Source: Lichenicoccus sp963693035
GTDB taxonomy: Bacteria > Pseudomonadota > Alphaproteobacteria > Acetobacterales > Acetobacteraceae
Assembly: GCA_963693035.2 (NCBI GenBank)
Contig: CAXMMQ010000008.1
Coordinates: 248,001-312,000, forward strand
Direction: 5' to 3'
Length of the DNA: 64,000 nt
Part shown: piece after piece, positions 60,884 through 64,000 of the stretch
Numbering within the stretch: position 1 is the first letter of the stretch
How the letters are laid out: the number at the start of each line of letters is the position of its first letter
Translations under genes and position numbers: made by a program
The notes under the pieces: model-generated
Told to the model about the DNA's origin: nothing
Seen by the model: only the letters and a program-made list of their open reading frames with translations
Database searches by the model: none

Positions 60884-61050
60884 ATGCGCGCTTGCTCAAG
60901 TCGATCCGGTGTAAAACAGTCGGTGAGGCCCGATTAGGACTCAATCGGGCGCGGTGGCTCGGATAAATGAGCATCGCGCAGTGAGCAAACGAGCATTAGC
61001 GTGATAATTGTGCAGCGCACTAAACCGTGCCGATCTGTCTGAAGGGGGTG
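60884..61050. promoter_or_regulatory. divergent control region of the polyol operon
   Basis: Contains a perfect inverted repeat gcccgatt / aatcgggc (60,928-60,950, seven-base spacer). To its right are three gagca motifs (60,969, 60,983, 60,991), and a reversed tgctc lies at 60,893. This 235-base gap separates the DhaK gene from the SorC regulator gene, so the motifs are plausible SorC operators. A gaaggggg precedes the regulator start at 61,054. Confidence 0.5.
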
Positions 61051-61053
61051 ACT

Positions 61054-62100
61054 ATGCCGGACCAGGTCGTGCCCGATCGTGCCATCCAGGCCAGGCCACC
61101 AGGCACGCGCCCACCCGAGCGCGCCGAGGTCAGGATCGAGACCCTGATCGAGATCGCCACCCTGTACTATTATGACGACGTCACCCAGGAGGAGCTGTCC
61201 CGGCGGTTCTCGCTCTCGCGCGCCAAGGTCGGACGGCTGCTCAAGCGCGCCCGTGCCGATGGGCTGGTCGAGATACGCGTGCACCAGCCGCCTGCCGTCG
61301 GGGCGGAGCTGGAACAGGATTTCATCCGCCGCTTCGGCATCGACCGGCTGCTGGTCTCGATCGACCATCGCGATCCGGTGGCGCAGCGCAACGCCGTCGC
61401 CGCCCTGGTGGCCTCGCATCTCGAACGCAGGCTGACCGCCGGCGCCACCGTGGCGGTCGGCATGGGACGTAATGTCGCCGCCGTCGCCGACACGATCGGC
61501 GTGCGGGCGCGCGGCAGCACGATCTTCGTCTGCGCCATCGGCGGATCGCAGCGCGCCGGCGAGCACATGAACCCCGACCATATCTGCCGCCGGCTGGCCG
61601 CCCGCTTCGGTGGCGAGAGCGAGACGCTGTATGCGCCGGCGCTGGTCACCAATGCCGAGCTGCGCGCCGAGCTCTACCGCAACGAAACGGTGAAGCTCAC
61701 CCTGGATCGCGCCCGGCGCGCCAACGTCGCGCTGATCGGGGTCGGCGACCTATCGGAAGAGAGCAACATGGTGCGCATGGGCTGGTTCTCGCCCGAGGAA
61801 ATCGCCGAGGCGCGGCTCGCCGGCACCATCGGCGACACCATGGGCTACGACTTCATCGACATCCACGGCCGGCCGGCCAACACCGGCATGCAGGGCCGCG
61901 TCATCGGGCTGAGCCGCCAGGACCTCGAGCGCATCCCCGACGTGATCGCCATCGCCAGCGAGAACACCAAGGCGCCGGCGATCCTCGGGGCACTCAGGAC
62001 CGGCGCGATCGATACCCTGGCGACCTCGTTCACCAATGCCCACACCATCCTGCGCCTGGATGACGCGACCCGGTCGCCGCCGTCGGGCGATGTCCGGTAG
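61054..62100 (+). CDS. SorC-family transcriptional regulator
   Basis: 348 aa. N-terminal helix-turn-helix YDDVTQEELSRRFSLSRAKV then GRLLKRARADGLVEIRV, followed by the SorC sugar-phosphate-binding domain (GMGRNVAAVADTIG, GDTMGYDFIDIHGRPAN, VIAIASENTKAPAILGALRT). It should sense a phosphorylated tetrose intermediate and control the divergent polyol operon. ATG at 61,054 with gaaggggg seven bases upstream. Confident on family and on the target operon from position. Confidence 0.9.
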   Translation: MPDQVVPDRAIQARPPGTRPPERAEVRIETLIEIATLYYYDDVTQEELSRRFSLSRAKVGRLLKRARADGLVEIRVHQPPAVGAELEQDFIRRFGIDRLLVSIDHRDPVAQRNAVAALVASHLERRLTAGATVAVGMGRNVAAVADTIGVRARGSTIFVCAIGGSQRAGEHMNPDHICRRLAARFGGESETLYAPALVTNAELRAELYRNETVKLTLDRARRANVALIGVGDLSEESNMVRMGWFSPEEIAEARLAGTIGDTMGYDFIDIHGRPANTGMQGRVIGLSRQDLERIPDVIAIASENTKAPAILGALRTGAIDTLATSFTNAHTILRLDDATRSPPSGDVR

Positions 62101-62961
62101 TCAGGTCAGCGCCACCGGCGCCGTCGCGGCAGTCGCCCTCGCCGGTAGCTTCCCGCCGGTGGCCAGCGTGTACTGGTCCAGCACCTCGTCGGCCGGCCCG
62201 TCGGCGCGCACCCGGCCGGACTCCAGCCAGAGCACCCGGGTGCACCAGGTGCGCAGCACCGACACCGTATGCGAGGTCAGCACCAGGATCTCGGCGCCGC
62301 GGACAACGCTCTCCAGCCGGGCGCGGGCCTTGTCCTGGAACGCCGAGTCGCCAGCCATGAACCACTCGTCCATCAGCAGCACCTGCGGCGCGATCGCGGT
62401 GGCCAGCCCGAAGCCGAGCCTGATCACCATGCCGGACGAATAGGTCCGCACCGGCATGTCCAGGAACGCATCCAGCGCCGCGAACTCCTCGACATCCTCC
62501 TCGAGCAGCCGGATCGCGCCCGACGACAGCCCGGCGTAGCGGCCACGCAGCACGATGTTCTCGCGGCCGGTCAGGTCGACGTTCATGCCGAGGTTCGGAT
62601 CGAGCAGCGCGTTCACGGTGCCGCCGACATGCACGCGGCCAGCGACCGGCTCGTAGATCCCCGCCATCGCCCGCAGCAGGCTCGACTTGCCGGCGCCGTT
62701 ATGGCCGACGATGCCGAGACGGTCGCCCGGCACCAGCGACAGGTTGATGTCACGCAGCGCCTGCACCACGACACGCCGGGTGGCGGCGACGCCCGACACG
62801 GCCCCCCCGGTCGCACCACGCGCCGGGCCGAGCTTGCCCGAAGCGACCGAGAGCACCGTCTTCTTCAGCGAACGCGCGCCGCCGTGATAGATCGGGAAAT
62901 CCAGCGACAGCCCCTCGATACGCAGGAAGGCGGCCGGCCGGCTCGAGATCGGCTCGCTCAT
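62101..62961 (-). CDS. polysaccharide export ABC transporter ATPase (Wzt/KpsT-like)
   Basis: 286 aa. FPIYHGGARSLKKTVLSVAS at residues ~20-40 is typical of O-antigen/capsule exporters. Walker A VGHNGAGKSSLLRAMAG, signature TYSSGMVIRLGFGLATA, Walker B QVLLMDEWFMAGD. No long C-terminal carbohydrate-binding domain, so it resembles the KpsT/short Wzt type. Overlaps the permease stop in an ATGA. Converges closely with the SorC gene. Confidence 0.9.
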   Translation of the reverse strand: MSEPISSRPAAFLRIEGLSLDFPIYHGGARSLKKTVLSVASGKLGPARGATGGAVSGVAATRRVVVQALRDINLSLVPGDRLGIVGHNGAGKSSLLRAMAGIYEPVAGRVHVGGTVNALLDPNLGMNVDLTGRENIVLRGRYAGLSSGAIRLLEEDVEEFAALDAFLDMPVRTYSSGMVIRLGFGLATAIAPQVLLMDEWFMAGDSAFQDKARARLESVVRGAEILVLTSHTVSVLRTWCTRVLWLESGRVRADGPADEVLDQYTLATGGKLPARATAATAPVALT

Positions 62962-63893
62962 ATCCAGAACGCCAGCCTTGGCCGGGCGCGGGTGAAGATC
63001 ACCAGCGCCGCCAGCCAGAGCAGCAGGCTGTAGCCCAGCGCCGATGCCCAGATGAGCAGGCCTGCCGGCACCCCGAGCAGTGGCGAGCGCACGATCTCCA
63101 GCAGCGCGTCGAACGGGTTCAGCGGCAGCCACCAACCGTGCGTGCCGAGTTGCGACGGCTTCCAGACGATCGGCGTGATGTAGAAGGCGATCTGCATGAT
63201 GCTGTTGACGATCGGGGGAATGTCGCGGAACCGCGCGCAGATGCTGCCGAGCAGGAAGCAGGCGGCGATCCCGTCGGCGATCCAGAGCACCAGACCAGGC
63301 AGCGACCACGCCGCCGCCGGACCCGGCCAGGTCCGGAAGATCGCGAACACGCCGATCGGCACCACCAGGTTGTGCGCCAGCACGATGAGGTTGCGGGTGA
63401 CACAGCGCAATACCTGCACGGTGAACGGCATGCGCATGGCGCGTATGATCTGCTCGGCGTCGAGAAAGACCGTGCAGGCATCGGCGGTCAGGCCGCCGAT
63501 GAACGACTGCCACAGGATCATCGAGAGGGCGAGGAACGGCAGGTAGTCGTGCATCACGATGCCGAACAGCCGGCTGTAGATCAGCCCCATCGAGGCCACC
63601 ATGATCGCGCCGGACAGGGTCAGCCAGAGCGGTCCGAGCGCCGAGCCGCGATAGCGCAGCTTGATATCCAGCCAGCCGAGCGAGACCGCCAGCCGCCACA
63701 GGGCGAAGCCCTCGGCGAGATCCTGCCGCACCGCGCGACGGCGTGCGGCAGGCCCGCCGGTCGCATCCAGCAGCAGGCCGGTTCCGCGCAGCGGAGCATG
63801 GGGTGCCGCGACGTTGCCGAACCGCGCGGCGACGTCATCAGCGCGCGCAGCGACATCGATCTGGTCCATGGCGGTCGCGTAGCCGATCCGCAT
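62958..63893 (-). CDS. polysaccharide export ABC transporter permease (Wzm/KpsM-like)
   Basis: 311 aa. A cytosolic N-terminal stretch of ~70 residues precedes six helices of the ABC-2 type (RYRGSALGPLWLTLSGAIMV, PFLALSMILWQSFIGGL, LNPFDALLEIVRSPLLG). The RYR.S.LGPlW motif is characteristic of Wzm/KpsM. Start at the ATG at 63,893, with gaagg upstream; an in-frame ATG at 63,869 lacks a ribosome site. Pairs with the ATPase to move a lipid-linked glycan across the inner membrane, in keeping with manC and GT genes elsewhere in the window. Confidence 0.9.
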   Translation of the reverse strand: MRIGYATAMDQIDVAARADDVAARFGNVAAPHAPLRGTGLLLDATGGPAARRRAVRQDLAEGFALWRLAVSLGWLDIKLRYRGSALGPLWLTLSGAIMVASMGLIYSRLFGIVMHDYLPFLALSMILWQSFIGGLTADACTVFLDAEQIIRAMRMPFTVQVLRCVTRNLIVLAHNLVVPIGVFAIFRTWPGPAAAWSLPGLVLWIADGIAACFLLGSICARFRDIPPIVNSIMQIAFYITPIVWKPSQLGTHGWWLPLNPFDALLEIVRSPLLGVPAGLLIWASALGYSLLLWLAALVIFTRARPRLAFWI

Positions 63894-63990
63894 GGCCTTC
63901 GCAACTCGGGGACGGGCTCCGATGGATGCGCTGCCAGATCATCTGACCATGAAGAGAGGTTAGTTGTAGCGAGTTAGGAGGGGTTCCTGC

Positions 63991-64000
63991 ATGATCAGGC
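63991..64000 (+). CDS. start of a plus-strand gene (partial)
   Basis: An ATG at 63,991 is preceded at good spacing by aggagggg. Only three codons (MIR) are visible. Divergent from the polysaccharide export operon. Weak support. Confidence 0.35.

Overview
This is a high-GC bacterial chromosome segment. Its gene families (a MucR regulator, sppA next to an IHF beta gene, a MotA/MotB stator, many Tat-exported enzymes, DUF1501/DUF1800 partners) point to an alphaproteobacterium, most likely Acetobacteraceae. There is no rRNA in the window, so this placement is inference. No tRNA, rRNA or CRISPR array was recognised.

Bases 1-10,500 are an accessory block of visibly lower GC. It holds the end of a berberine-bridge-type FAD oxidase, then a tight plus-strand operon: a Tat-exported TolB-like propeller, a small exported protein, and a three-subunit periplasmic molybdo-iron-sulfur-flavin aldehyde oxidase of the PaoABC type. 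After it comes a graveyard of broken genes: IS630, IS66 and Tn3 transposase pieces, a Rieske oxygenase remnant, a second IS630 and a decayed LysR regulator. A remnant of an SRAP/YedK-type gene lies in the gap after the first gene.

Bases 11,500-17,200 carry an overlapping minus-strand operon for a type III polyketide pathway (acyl carrier protein, ketosynthase, chalcone/stilbene synthase-like enzyme, methyltransferase, FAD oxidoreductase). A chalcone-isomerase-fold protein is divergent from it. Bases 17,200-28,700 are mostly housekeeping and signalling: an EAL c-di-GMP protein, free-methionine-sulfoxide reductase, NUDIX, MotB/MotA, lipid-linked-sugar glycosyltransferases, Lrp, thioredoxin reductase, LysR and small exported proteins. 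A 178-bp element with near-perfect 29-bp terminal inverted repeats lies between the two glycosyltransferase genes.

Bases 28,700-37,000 hold a DUF1800/DUF1501 pair and the least familiar locus. Three minus-strand genes (a 163-aa protein, a hemopexin-like four-repeat protein with a Thr/Gly/Asp/Pro tail, and a TPR-2-oxoglutarate dioxygenase) are divergent from a membrane regulator that joins a winged helix, TPRs and a Cys-less rhodanese-like domain. Three exact 10-bp-period direct repeats lie between them. I regard this as the best candidate for an undescribed system.

Bases 37,000-51,800 contain manC, ihfB, sppA, an aldehyde dehydrogenase, a frameshifted alcohol dehydrogenase, a mucR gene whose 3' end has been tandemly duplicated, marC and several uncharacterised genes. 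Bases 51,300-62,100 form a polyol catabolic locus: a CUT1-type ABC importer with two unlike ATPases, an erythritol/L-threitol-dehydrogenase-like enzyme, DhaK- and DhaL-type kinase subunits, an RpiB-type isomerase and a divergent SorC regulator. Together these fit uptake of a tetritol, its oxidation to erythrulose, phosphorylation and isomerisation to erythrose 4-phosphate. The window ends in a polysaccharide-export ABC transporter pair and the first codons of a plus-strand gene.
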